From assembly GCA_026874595.1 (NCBI GenBank), contig CM049315.1, forward strand, positions 14,597,664 to 14,661,663: a DNA stretch of 64,000 nucleotides. Reading direction: 5' to 3'. Within the stretch, counting starts at the first letter, position 1. Every line of letters begins with the position of its first letter. Shown in pieces: positions 12,661-25,014 of the stretch. Source of the stretch: Sipunculus nudus. Taxonomy: Eukaryota > Annelida > Sipuncula > Golfingiida > Sipunculidae. The translations under genes and the position numbers were made by a program. The notes below the pieces were generated by a model. The model saw only the letters and a program-made list of their open reading frames with translations, was not told the DNA's origin and did not search any database.

Positions 12661-15055
12661 TTTTTGAAAGGAAGATATTATGTTTCCAGTATAAGTTCAT
12701 TCAAAACCAGGTTTAGATATAATTTAGTTTACTCATAAATGGAACCAAAGTATATAATTCTATTTATTAATATATTGACGCCCCCTGCCACAAACTTGTG
12801 GTCACAGGTACCGAGTCGTAAACGCCGTAACACCCGACGCTGCACAAACACGTACATGTGTTAGTTTTAATTAGAGTATTATTTGCGACATTCAGTAGTG
12901 CCAGTGTTCTTGGGAAGGTGAGCAGCAACATTTCCTGTGTCTTTACGGATCATGAAAAACAGTTACCTAACCTGCCTGTTATTTTCGGAAAAATATTGGA
13001 TTTCAGGTAAATCATAAAAATGTTGACAATTGGCCGTAACTAATACAACCCTCTAGGGACAGGAACAGTCAAAGTTCCCAATGTGCTGCGCATCAACAAA
13101 TTTTTACCAGGCCTAGGATAATCTATCATCAACCGTTTTATATATGTGAAACTTTTTTCCTTGTAAGAATATAAAAAAGGGTCACATTTATTGGCTTCTA
13201 AAAAACCCTGTAGAATCGTTTTGCCTGTAGCTGTCACAATATATATTGCCACCCCTCTGTTCGAAATTGAAATACCATTACTGTGATTGTCTACGTCTTT
13301 ATATTATCACTTCAAACCCATCTTTTTAAAAGCTGTTGAAGGTATTATGGTGTGAACCCATTAGTTGTTGTTTTTATGCGTGTAAAGTGAGAGTGTTGTT
13401 GAGCATTGCAGAAGAGTGGAGACAAACGGTAATAAAGAACACATAACATTAACAGTCTCGTATGACAGTGGTCACTCAAAGAATCAGGAAGAAATCGTGA
13501 CGTAACGACCAATAGCACGATGAAAACTGCAAGGTACATTATAATATATTTACTGTTAAATGTTTTATCATTTTTATGTGTTTGCAATATACAAAAAATA
13601 ATAGAATTTCCGTCAACAAAGTGTGTAGGTACATCTACTAGTCAAAATTTGTTTCAACTTTTCTCTTGTAATTTCATAATGGAGTGTCTCTACATCGGTG
13701 CTATGAATCTTTCATTGTGCACCTGAGACAAACACCAACCCATCTCCATCTCCCTGGGATTTTTTTTTTTCGTAATCGCTGTAAGCCTTTGCACACGTGC
13801 GCCACTTGACGTTCTCATTTGACTCGGTTAGATTTCTAAATATAAACCCTTTGTAGTGAAGACAACAATGGCGCCCTAAGGATGTGATTCTTTAACATTA
13901 ACAGATGTAGGATCTAAATGTTGACGAAGAGGACTTCTCAGGGAGCCAGCTGTCACCGTCGTTACAGAGAAAGCTCGGACTAATTCGTTTGAAACGAGGA
14001 CAGAAGTTGTGTGTGACGGCCTTTTCTGTCTCTTTTTTTTGTCAAAGGCTGCAAGTCAGATCATCTATATTAACGAGGGTTAAGTTTCCGAATTATTTCA
14101 AACACATTCTACCAATGAAACATTACCATACTATCTATGTCATTTGTCCTAAACCAACAGAATATTGTCATGAGTGTTTTAAGCGGTCTATAAATAAATG
14201 AAAAATTGGAAGGTGAGGCGATTCGCCTTTTACGTTAAAGGTCCATTGTGTATTGTTTTATATATTTACCACAAACAGTAACATAAGCTTGTCCTTCGCT
14301 AGGGTATTTAAACAATATTAAACAAAATTCTTAACACGGCGCTGTGTTAGTGTGTATTTCATTGGGTGGCAGTTGAATAATATTCACGATGCATCTATGA
14401 GCCGTCTATTTCAGTGAATGTAATATAAAACTGGCAGAGCAAAATGCTGTCCCCTGAGCACAATACATAACAATAAGTAATAACATTGTATCAAAATCAA
14501 ACACCTAGGGTAAGAAGCGAGGAAATGCGCAATTATTAATTTCAATAATTTGGCCACACTATGGACATTGAGCTGGATATCCTGTGTCCACTTATAAATA
14601 TTGTGTTCTACCTAGTGGAAACGGTAGGTGCACCTAACAGGTAAGACGGCAGCTGATGCAGTATCACTTGGATTAATGGAAATCGTTCTGCACGTATCCG
14701 AGTCTGTCTGAGTCTAGGTTTGGACGATGTCACGCCCGTCAAGTATGACCCTCCAGACGGATCGAGGCCCACTTGTCTCTGCAGCAAGCAAAAGGAGACT
14801 GTACCTGGTCTAAATACAGGACTCTGATCATTAATGTCATAGGAAATGGACCGCCTGCGGGGGCTTCAGGTATCTTTGTTTGAAAGACATATTAGCACCA
14901 CCGACGTTTTGATATAATGGTTTCAGGTTCAGGTCGATAATGTCAGCATGAACAAACGTGAATTCCAATATCAATATCCATAAAAAAAGTCATTGAAACG
15001 TGTACAAGACGAACAATTTAAAAATCAACAAACGTAACAAAGTATGTAATGTATA
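12661..15055. other. Non-coding stretch
   Basis: No coding or repeat signal that I can support. Frames near 13040, 13345, 13520 and 13989 are short and without domain or splice evidence. Confidence 0.45.
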
Positions 15056-15420
15056 CACTGTAAAAGCCGGAGACACGTTTCGTGCATTAGTTTGAAACGC
15101 TTGTTTGTCCCATTTTTTGAAACACGTCACAATATTCTCAACATATTTCATTGTAAAATGTGTTTCAAATAGCTGTAAACACATTTCAAATTCAACATAA
15201 ACATGTTTTGCCATTACACTCGTTTCAAAGCTTTTTCCTGTAAAACGGTATTGCTATTTGAAATACGTTTATTTTCACATGTTGGGTTCTGAAACCTGTT
15301 TTCCAGCAAAACACCTCTAAACACGTTTAAAAACTTCTTTATATCATGAAACGCCTTTTTGTCCCATTTTTAAAGCACGTTTTCAAAGGTAAAACATGTA
15401 TTACCATTGTTTTAAAGTTG
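15056..15420. repeat. GAAACACGTTTC-type palindrome cluster (left)
   Basis: More than ten degenerate copies of GAAACACGTTT or AAACATGTTT within about 360 bp, interspersed with TTGTCCCATTTTT. That phrase also occurs in the 18.7-19.2 kb cluster, so the clusters are one family. Confidence 0.65.
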
Positions 15421-16111
15421 CTTTGTATTCAGTTATAACTGAACATATTGAGAAACATTACTTGTTGAAATTTGGTTCAAATGTTTTTTGAAGTTTCTAG
15501 TTCTTGTTCTTGGAGTGTATTTCATGTGGGATGACAAATAAGTATTACTTCGAAGTTAGGAAGTTCTGATTTACTGAAATCTGAAACTTTGAATATCAGT
15601 ATCAGACATGATTAAAACAAACTACAATATCAGTATCTTTCAATTTATAACTCTTTAGTCTCTTTTATTTCACCTGGAACACTACACTCGCTTAGATTAG
15701 AAATAAAAACTTTTAGGTAGCAACACTGTTTGAAACTCCTATATTTAAATTCAATTCAAAAGCTGTTCATATTCATATAGGACCCCATAAAGTATACATT
15801 ACCTTAGACCTGGTACAGTAATCTTTCTTATAGTATATATTTTTAAAACAAATTTGTTCATTTTCACCTGATTTTGAACATTTAAAAAATTAATTTTTAA
15901 AGGTACACTATTTTAAGCCCTCAGTTAATGTGATCCACTTTTTAATGAACTAATATTTAACTGTATGACAATATCTGAAAGTGTTTTTTTTTTTCTCTAT
16001 CATGATTCTGTCTACCCTGAAACTGAAATTTTAAGTTTTTATTCAACAAATTATAGAATAAAAAATAGTGGATTACTGTTACTAGGGGCTTAAAATTGTG
16101 TACCTTTAAAA

Positions 16112-16130
16112 AATTATTATTATTATTATA

Positions 16131-16168
<38 letters not shown>
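16112..16168. repeat. (ATT)n microsatellite
   Basis: About 55 bp of ATT triplets with one interruption. Confidence 0.95.
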
Positions 16169-16170
<2 letters not shown>

Positions 16171-16469
16171 GTAATTATGTATATATAATATTTACAGAGG
16201 TTCCTTCATTCACTGAGCCTATAACTTCAGTTCATGTTTAACTGAAAATCCAAATTAAAATAAAAAAAAATTATGCAGCATTTTCAATCTTCTTCACCCT
16301 ATGCTCAGATGTTAAATAAATAAAAAACTTCAACAGTAAACCACTCCTTATCAATTAGCTCTCAGCAAGTCAAGCATTTTTCTGCTTTCGTTAGAGGAGG
16401 CAAAAATTATCTGAACCTACCAGAATTTAAAGTACTTCATAACACCTGAAAAGTTTATTATGGAAGGTG

Positions 16470-16472
<3 letters not shown>

Positions 16473-16526
<54 letters not shown>
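16473..16526. repeat. (AT)n microsatellite
   Basis: About 54 bp of AT dinucleotide. Confidence 0.95.
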
Positions 16527-16531
<5 letters not shown>

Positions 16532-16904
16532 CAGGTGAGAATTTTAATCTGTTCATCTTATAATGTTGACCAATAACATCAAACAAAATATACCTTCATA
16601 CAGAAATGAGCAGGTCTGCAGGAATATATTGGTATCATGGTACAGAAAATTGGAAGAGACTGCCAGTCACATGAAATAGGTCAACTCATAATGGCATGAA
16701 AAATCCTAATTACTATATCACTGTTCTGTTTCATGAGGCTATTAAGGTAAATCAATTAAACTATAGTGCTAACTATAAATTATTTACAATAAATCAATAC
16801 AAATCAATAATGCAGTCTACAAACATATGGCTGTGTATATAATATAGGTAAAACATATACAAATAAATACTCAGAATAATTTGTTTATCTTATGTTTGCA
16901 CAAT

Positions 16905-17035
16905 GAAAAGCACTTGTACTTAAGTACAGACCCCTGTTCTTGTACTCGAGTGCATCAAAAATCATGTACTTGTATTTGTACATTAAAATTCTAAAGTAGC
17001 CAAATTGTACTGAGGTAGAGATGCCTTGTACTTGA
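16905..17035. repeat. GTACTTGTACTCGAGT motif cluster
   Basis: A short cluster of GTACTTG, AAGTAC and CTCGAG words in both orientations (near 16915, 16940, 16968 and 17028), inside the candidate transposon. Confidence 0.45.
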
Positions 17036-17348
17036 CTCAAGCCTGGAAAAAGGGAAATTCGTATATTTTTTTCTCACAAATCCCTAGGTCAAATAGTAAG
17101 GTTTAAATCCTTAGGTCAAACAGTATCCAAACGCGCCGGCAAGCAGACGGACGGACGACGGACGCAGGGTCATGGCTAGAGCTCAGTTGAAATATACTTA
17201 GTAATAAGCAGCTGAAAAACAATGATATACATGTATTTGTTTGAAATGTTTACCATTCATGTGTTCGTCATTTCATGCACTTTAAGTCAATTGAATGGTT
17301 ATGACTGAGTGATAATAGAGGTGTTTGGAGTGAACAGCGGTAATTAAC

Positions 17349-17439
17349 CTTTCAGTCTGTATGCAGCTTCTTCCACTTTGAATATGCGTTGAGCCCATGC
17401 TACGACTTCTTCCACTGACCATTCCTTATTTCCTTCCAT
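17349..17439 (-). CDS. Candidate first exon: N-terminal half of a SAM-like domain (copy A)
   Basis: On the minus strand ATG at 17439-17437 opens a 31-residue stretch beginning MEGNKEWSVEEVVAWAQRIF and ending YRLKG, closed by AAAG|GTTAAT. WSVEEVVAWA followed by a hydrophobic helix and a LK-G turn matches the first two helices of sterile alpha motif (SAM) domains, whose usual pattern is W-s-v-e-d-V-x-x-W. SAM domains of about 65 residues mediate protein-protein interaction, so only half is encoded here and a second exon would be needed. An in-frame TGA lies three codons upstream, so this ATG is the natural start. The donor is weak (GTTAAT instead of GTRAGT). No second-half exon was found downstream. 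It sits just inside the right palindrome cluster of the candidate transposon, in the same arrangement as copy B. Confidence 0.5.
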
Positions 17440-17559
17440 ATCCAATCACAGGTAGTATTCCACTGTACTATAGCTTGTCCTTCAATCGCTTCAGTTAACC
17501 GCGAGTTTCCGTCATCAAATGTCCGTGAAAACACCGAAAAAGCCCACCCGTTCGATTTG

Positions 17560-17737
17560 ATTAGGACCTAAACATGTTTAAAACGTGTGTCAAACATGTT
17601 GAAGCATCTCACGACTAAAACAAAAATTAAAGTGCCGTACCACATGTTTTAAACGTGTTTCTATCTAAAACATATTATAAAATGTGACATGTCGCATCTA
17701 CTTTGAAATGGCAACTAACCCCAACTTTTTGGCAGTG
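17560..17737. repeat. AAACATGTTTAAAACGTGT palindrome cluster (right)
   Basis: Copies of AAACATGTTT, AAACGTGTTT and AACATGTT, ending in the CAGTG terminus. It lies about 120 bp upstream of SAM exon A in the minus-strand sense. Confidence 0.65.
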
Positions 17738-18360
17738 TATTATTTGATCTATCTCCCTTGAAAAGACCTTAACAGACACATGATCTATTTCTTAAACAAA
17801 TTGGCAAATTAAATAAAACAAAATAAAAAAAAGTAGTACGATATTAAAAATTCAAAATATGGTTATTCGCTTTTACAACTTAATAATTAACTTAAATTGT
17901 TTAGAGACTGACGTAAAAAAGTAGTTATCTAAAACGCAATGCTGAATAGACTATAAGTTATGTGCGTCATCCAGATTCCCCATTTGTGAATTAACGACGG
18001 CAGTAATACCGGTGACACAAATGTCTTTAATGGAATCGCGGTCCACTGGGTGCCGCAAAGGATCGGGAAATGTAAGATAAGATAATACTCTTGGTAAACA
18101 GTTCATTAGCTGAATGCACCAACGTTTTACGGCAGCATTCTGGTTGTTTATACGATACTTTTACAGACTGGTAATCCATTAGTGGCGCGTGTCATTTGAC
18201 AGAATAAGAGTTTGTTTGCTGTAGAGATTTCGGCTTCGCTCATATGGTTTCATTCTTGTGTGTTTGTAAGAATTCCCTACCCAAATAATCTTACTCTCTG
18301 TCATTTGAAATAATGACTTCGTTTTGACACTGTAGGGTTAAGAGCGATGGCCTCTTGCCG

Positions 18361-18409
<49 letters not shown>

Positions 18410-18729
18410 GCGATTACTATTTAACATGATATATTTCATTTATATTCATTTCATTCAAGTTTTTATTACTTAATCATTATGCCTTTACATCTCGTCTTTT
18501 CTGTCATGAAAACAAAAAAGCAAATTATACAGCATTACATTCATATGACTAAAAAATCATGTTTTAAACTGAACGAACCTTTTGTATGTTTTCCTGCAAA
18601 TATTTTAAATTGATAAATTAAAAAATTGATATTATAGTATCAGTTCTACGGACAATTTTTATAAGACTGTCGCAATTATCAGTCCAATGTTGATGCAGCG
18701 GGAAGTTCCCAACACTCTGAGGACATGTC
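17738..18729. other. Non-coding stretch with (AT)n
   Basis: AT-rich. It contains an AT microsatellite at 18363-18406. Nothing else is supported. Confidence 0.6.
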
Positions 18730-19215
18730 TCATGTTTCTATTTAAACACCATTCTGTCCCATTTTTCGAAACATGTTTCCAGCATGTTTCATGACTCACT
18801 GATGTTTCAACAGCCAAAACATGTTTTTAATCCTCTTGAAACATGTTTTTATATAAAACATGTTTTGCACACGGAGAAAATTTCATGGACAGTAAGGTAA
18901 AACATGTCTCAGTGTTACATGTTTTTATACGAAATATGTCGCATTTAAGACATGTCTTAAGACATGTTTCATTTTTCATAAAACATGAAACTATTTAAAA
19001 CGTCTGTTCAACCTAAAACGTGTAGTTGTCCCATTTTTCGAAACGTGTTTTCCAAAGAAACATGTTTTAACTTAGAGTAAAACATGTCTTAGTATTACAT
19101 GTTTTTATATGAAATATGTTTCATATGAAACATGCTTAAAGACATGTTTCCTTTTTCCAAGAAAAAATATATATCATTTGCCCATCAAAGGCATATATAT
19201 TTCCATTTGAATCAT
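18730..19215. repeat. AAACATGTTT palindrome cluster (largest)
   Basis: About 20 copies of AAACATGTTT or one-base variants in 480 bp. Examples are the perfect palindromes GAAACATGTTTC at 18768-18779 and TTAAGACATGTCTTAA at 18945-18960. Two halves share an order of words (GTCCCATTTTTCGAAAC, then GTAAAACATGTCT, then TACATGTTTTTATA), so the cluster is itself partly duplicated. No TIR could be placed at its left edge. Confidence 0.7.
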
Positions 19216-22200
19216 GTCTCAAAAATGTCTACAAAATAAAACATGTTTTGAAAAATATTTGAAGTCACTGAAAATGTTATTTGTTGTTTCTCAGGAACCT
19301 TCATTAAATGATTGTCTTCCTAAAAAGCCAGATCAAAAAGACGAAACCTTATCTATCATGATAATAGAAACATATATCAAAACAGAATTACTTATTGTGG
19401 GTATAAAACATATTAAAAGTGAATTAAAATACTATGTATAAGTCCAAGACTCATTACTTTTCCCAAATCATTATAAAAAGGCAGGAACTCTTGTCTCAAA
19501 AAATGAAAAAAAGAATATTTCATACATCAGTATATTTAAGATGGGCAATGCTGATAGTCTGATGTCAGTTCCTTGCTTCTACAACATTTTCGTTAGTTTA
19601 AAAATGCTTGGAATAAAATGCGGAATACATAATACAGACCTATATCAGAAAAAAGTCATGTAAATTATATCTGAAATACTCATTTTTCTTTAAGTCTTCT
19701 TTAATAATAGATGCAGACATGCACATCAACTGCAACCTAATTACAATTTACATGACAGACCATGATTAAGTGAGATCAGATTTATTTAGTATCTATTTAA
19801 ATATCGGTTGTCTGCGTGTATTCATTTATCATATCAATACTGAATGTACCAGTACTGGTACAATTTTGTCTTCCCCATAACTGTATACACAAATATTATA
19901 AACTATGAATTACAACAATAATTAAACTACAAACCGAATTTGAACTGCTGCACAATGATAAACAAGTGACTTGTGGGTCATGGCGCTCAGCTGGAATTGG
20001 TAACGAGAATATTGATATAAAATCCTAGTTAATGGTGATTAGGCAATATTTTATTATTTTATTAATATATTAAAAATGTTCAGCATATAAATATACACAA
20101 TATACACAATGTGCTCTACCGAGTTGTATTACTTACATATTTGTGTTTGGTGTGGACTGTACAATTTTACGGACAACATGAAAGATGCTGGAGCCTCCCA
20201 TGAACACACATTTGTAAAAGTATCAGTATTTCAACTAGCTGACTGTAATATGCATGTAATAATACACACTGGGACTGTATGAAACACTTTGAAATATATA
20301 TTAAGGAAGAAAGTAGAGGTGAGCTAAAGTATAATAATACACATTTATTTAATAATTGTAATAAGGTAAAAAGATTGGTGATGTAAGTATCAATTTGATT
20401 AAAAAAAAACTTAATGAATATTTCTAAAAACTGGTTAAACATATTGCCAGTTTAGCTAAAAATGAAATAATATGAACGTTAACTCAATATACCCGATTGC
20501 GAGCACCAGTGTTATGCACAGTAATGCCCACCCAGCTTAAGGGATTTGAATGAAATTCTATAAAGTATACAACAATTTGCAAGTTTTATTTCAAAATTTT
20601 ATTTCAGACATTTAATTTAATTTAGAAAATCAACTTAGTTGATACTTCAAGAGAAAACAGATTCAAAACATTTAAATAATGGATTAAAGTAGCTGCTCTC
20701 TTAGCTTTAATTTATTATAAATAAGTTTAAACCTATTACAGTTTACAACAGAAAATTTAAAATACAGCTTGCAGAAAACCGGCATTTACTTCTAAACACA
20801 TACAAGCCAAGGAGTCTAAGTCAGCGAGCTAAAAACTGTAAAGTTTAACAATTATTTGATAAAAACCTCCTAAAAAGTAGCTCTTGAATTTTCTAATAGC
20901 TACAAAAACATTTCAGTGTATCAGTTCAAATTTTTCTTGAAACTTGAAACATGTATTTAATTTTACGAGTATTCAATTTTTATATGGAGTATATATCCCT
21001 TTTAGATATATTTTTATGTTGGACAGTTTTCTAGAATCTGACTTAACACATCCTGAAGCAGAAAACAACTTAGGATCACCAGCATAATATCTTTGTAATA
21101 AAATAAATTATATTTACCGATTCATTAAATTTTTGCATGCACTGTGTTTAACAACTGCAAATCTCGCAATTATATCAAACTGACTGTATAATATTTTATA
21201 TATTTTAGAAGGTAGCAACACTGATCTCAGATCCTGAATGAGTATTTACATAATTTAGACATGCCAATATATTCACTTTAACTGTTCCTAGCATCAGTCC
21301 GCTGCAGCTAATATTTTACAGCCAAAAAGTGTAAAATAAAATGCAGAAAAGTCTGGCATCAACAAAGTCTCCCATGACTGAAGATTTCTCAGCACTTCAG
21401 CATAGTTGAGAGGCCCATCAGCTGCTATTCAGGTTAGTGTATCAAAAGAATCTATCAGAGCAATACTGAATGCACTCTAATTAAACACCTAATATTTTCA
21501 TAATACCAAATCCTTTGTTTGTATCACTTAAATAAAAAAATTAATTTGAAATCCTAAAACAAGGCCTCCGTCTGTAAATACTTGAAGCTTCATAAGGTTA
21601 CAATTATGCAATCAACCATGACAATTAAATACTGCAAATAACATATTAGATTAACTAACTGTTGTATGTTCACAGTGATTCATCAAACACTGCAACACTT
21701 AGTTTTTCTATAAGTTGGTAAAATTCAGTTACCATAAAGAGAGTGAAACATTTTACATATGTGAATACTGAAATTCTTAAAACATTTCTTAGAAAATATG
21801 TAGAATACTAAGGATGTAACAAAAGAATCAAATACTTAATTATTTTAATGCAGCCACAAACTGTGGAAGAAGCTTGTAAGAAGTTGACTTGTCCTTGTTA
21901 GGCCCTTTATTTTCAAGACACTCTTCCTGAAGTGGGTTGAGAAGTTGCATGTATGTGCTTGGTAAGTTATATTAAGAATATAGTAACACCCTAGAAGCAG
22001 GTACGAGTTTTTCCATACTGAGCCATTCTCCAATAAATATATGTTCATGGAGTCACTCAAAATAGCACCTGACCTCACTTCTCCATTGTCTATGATAAAA
22101 CAGGTGTTGGTTCTGTACGCTCCTGTGTACAAAATGAATCTTCTTTGACATCTTTTATGAAAAAGGTGTAGCAATTTATCAGAAGCTAAATGGTGTTATT

Positions 22201-22869
22201 TCCATGATCAGTTTGGAGAAAAAGAGAAAATAGAATTAACTGTCAGCAACACAGATGACAGTTCTTACATGCAGCTGCATGGAATACACTGACATCAACT
22301 AGATATTGACACAAGTCTAACAAGAATTAATAACAGCTATTTAATTGGAGGTTTTTTTTAATAAAATGAAATTGTCTACTTCTTAAATATTATTCAAATA
22401 CTGTTTACACCTTGTAACATAATGATGATATTTAAGAATAAGACCTCTAATAGTTATACCTATCTAATGGAATAATATGAATGTTTACAACAACTGAATC
22501 AAAATCAATTAATCAATTAATTAAATCAAAGACCCCTAAGGAATATAAAGCTGCTGGTTAGCATAATCTGTTGCAAGCATCTGTCACTTATTTATTCAGA
22601 GGCATTGACAATAACAAGATAAAAAAAAACATCACATGTACCATATATTTAATCGAGGATTAAAAATATATTATATGCAAATATGTAAACAAGAAAACTT
22701 CGACTATTACCAAAAATTCTACAGGAGGTAAAAATTTGCATATTTGTGTAAAAATCCAAAACTTGGATAAAGTGAAACAAGAATTACTAAATTAAATATT
22801 CAATCTCTGCCCGAGTTCACTCCAACTTGGGTAAACTGGAAACCACTAAACCACCATTATCATCCATAT
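19216..22869. other. AT-rich stretch without supported genes
   Basis: About 3.6 kb between the palindrome cluster and the minisatellite. If copy B of the SAM exon belongs to a gene, this would be intron or lost coding sequence. Minus-strand frames at 20167-20442 and 21845-22174 have no domain and skewed AT codons. Confidence 0.5.
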
Positions 22870-23690
22870 ACCCACATCCAGCCTTGGTACCCTGTAAACC
22901 ATACCAATATCATTATTTATCCATCCAGCCTGGGTATCCAGATCAGTCCCAACACTAACACCCATGTACACACATACAGCCTTGGTACCCTGGACCCCAT
23001 TCCACCAACACCCTTGTACACATCCAGCCTTGTTACACTCGACCACATTCCACAAACACCTATGAACACAGATCCAGCCTTGGTACCCTGGACCCCAGTC
23101 CACCACCAGTCATGTATTTACACATCCAGCCTTGGTACCCTAGACCCCATTCCATCAACACCCACATACACACATCCTGCCTTTGTACCCTGGACCCCAG
23201 TCCACCACCAGTCATGTATTCACACATCCAGCCTTTGTACCCTGGACCCCAGTCTACCACCAGTCATGTATTCACACATCCAGCCTTGGCAGGCCTACCC
23301 TTGACCCCATTCCATCAACACCCACATACATACATCCATCCTCGGTACCCTGGACCCCAGTCCACCGGCTGTCATGTATTCACACATCCAGACTTGGTAT
23401 CCTGAACCCCATTCCACAAGCACCACCCATATACATGCATCCAGCACTGGAACCCTGGACCCTATTCCCCTCCACTACCAATGTGCACACATCCATCTTT
23501 GGTACCCTAGACCCCATTCCACCAACACCTATGTAGACGCATCCAGCCTTGGTACCCTTGACCCAAGTCCACAAGCACCACAAATGTGCACACATCCAGC
23601 GTTGGTAACCTGGATTCCATTCACACATCCGGCCTTGGTACCCTGGAACCCATTCCACCACCACCACCCATGTACATACAATCAGCCTTG
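22870..23690. repeat. About 51-bp minisatellite, some 16 units
   Basis: Tandem units of mostly 48-54 bp recur from about 22878 to 23681. They share ACATCCAGCCTTGGTACCC, then CTGGACCCCATTCCACCA, then ACACCCATGTACAC. One unit near 23629 is shortened to about 33 bp. Variants alternate CACCACCAGTCATGTATTC with ATCAACACCCACATACA, which suggests a two-unit higher order in the middle. Because the period is near a multiple of three and few stops occur, several frames on both strands stay open. They are not genes. Confidence 0.9.
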
Positions 23691-24302
23691 ATCAGATGCA
23701 TAAATTACCATTTTGTTAACTACGTGCCCATGAGGTAGTGTTTGAACCTGCTTCAGATTTTAATCAACACAAATATGATACTGCACAGTTACAGGTTTTT
23801 ATTTTGCTAATTTTATCAGTCTAATCACAAATTACTTTTGTCTTCCTTATTCATCTTCAAATTCGAGGTTTCAGTAAAAATGCCTTGAAAAATCTAACAA
23901 AATTATCTTAGCACAGCCTACTTCTTGAATCAGCAAAATTTTCATCACACGTCACATTTGATCAAGTGCTGTTAAAATAAATATCTTACCTACTCAGCAG
24001 TCTATACATGTAAACTTGGGTCCACAATGCTCCTTCTGGCATCTATTTTTAAAGGATTCTCAAAAATGTCTAATGGTTATGCTGAACTACTGTAACATTG
24101 AATTTTGTACAGTAGTTTCTAATAAAAAGCTGCTAATGATCACTTGCTTTACTTTAAAAAAATATAAAACCAACATGTCTATATAAAAGCAACTTTTTAA
24201 AATATAAAAACACTCCAGATTTCAAAGACTACTACAGTCATTAACATTCCTGCTCACCTGATTGCCCACTCTTAAATGTACTTACTTGCAGGAGCATCAA
24301 TA
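23691..24302. other. Non-coding stretch
   Basis: AT-rich with no supported feature. Confidence 0.55.
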
Positions 24303-24566
24303 TGTGTGTGTGTGTGGGGGGGGGGGGGGGGTCATCCCCCACCCTTGAAGATAAATTGATGCTACTGCTTAATTGTGTGCTGTACTAATATGGGAAAAGT
24401 GCACTGGGAAGTCTTATATTCAGGGGCATGTGTGTGTGTGGGGGGGGGGGGTCCAGGTGGTCAAGACAGCTCCCCGCCCCCCTTTACACTGGCAACCAGT
24501 AAATTATTGGCTGTATCCCACCCGCTTTTGTCAAGTAAGGACTTTTTTTGGAAATCCCCCCCCCCC
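24303..24566. repeat. G-run and C-run cluster
   Basis: (TG)n followed by G16 (24316-24331), (TG)n followed by G12 (24440-24451), and C11 (24556-24566). A GCATCAAT and an ATTGATGC flank the first G-run. Frames through this patch are compositional artefacts. Confidence 0.85.
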
Positions 24567-24762
24567 TTTCCAAAATCCTGTACATATCCCTGTATAGGAT
24601 TTGTCTCATTACTGTATTTGAATGGTGGTTTGTACTTTCGGATGCATATTAATTCTGTTGAAGTAAAATTGTCGTTGTAACTTATAAAAAGCTTGAATAA
24701 GTGTTCTCAATGAGCGATATTATACATATACATACTGTACACAAACTTAACGTTTGACTCAC

Positions 24763-24855
24763 CTTCTAATTTCTGGCAAATTATATTTTTGGTTGCTACA
24801 GGAAACCTTCTCCGCGCCCAAAACTGAACATCATCCACGGTGGACTTAGTAATTG
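24763..24855 (-). CDS. Candidate exon: N-terminal half of a SAM-like domain (copy B)
   Basis: On the minus strand a 93-bp stretch lies between ATTTTTAG| (24857-24856) and GAAG|GTGAGT, a consensus donor at 24762-24757. It reads in part STVDDVQFWARRRFPVATKN and ends QKLEG. It aligns with copy A at 17349-17439 in the V-D/E-D/E-V...WA.R.F core and the L-K/E-G end, and ends in the same splice phase (one base into a codon). The leading tryptophan and the ATG of copy A are missing. A nearby upstream ATG (about 24890) is in another frame and hits TAG at the acceptor. So this is either an internal exon or a decayed first exon. The next exon was not found in the AT-rich 19-24 kb. Confidence 0.45.
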
Positions 24856-25014
24856 CTAAAAATTACGTTCCGTTTTCTCGAAAGTTTTCATCTTTCCCGC
24901 GATCACTAGCAATCAATTATCATACAATTGTTTCCAGATAAATGGGGAGAATATCCGGTCATATGACCAGTGGCAAAAAATAACGGCGGTTAAAACAAGT
25001 AAAATGTAATTTCT

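Larger units (their letters stand above)
15056..17737. mobile_element. Candidate DNA transposon with CACTG ends
   Basis: The left end reads TACACTGTAAAAGCC. The reverse complement of the right end reads TACACTGCCAAAAAG. The element is therefore bounded by CACTG...CAGTG, with A-rich subterminal bases and TA directly outside both ends. Both subterminal regions (15056-15420 and 17560-17737) are dense in AAACACGTTT, AAACGTGTTT and AAACATGTTT palindromes. Arrays like these near both ends are typical of class II elements, as transposase binding sites. Superfamily is not assigned: CACTG ends occur in CACTA relatives, but those duplicate 3 bp, while only TA matches here. No transposase is visible. 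It contains ATT, AT and GTACTTG repeats and a SAM-like exon on the minus strand. The boundaries rest on one short TIR. Confidence 0.4.

Noticed and set aside
21350-21440. Minus-strand patch starting AADGPLNYAEVLRNLQ after an AG, considered as the second half of SAM copy B
   Set aside because: Only the D-G matches the SAM second-half pattern, and the following residues do not fit. It could be chance.
23014-23691. Overlapping ORFs of 95-117 codons on both strands
   Set aside because: All lie inside the 51-bp minisatellite and encode only its translated unit.
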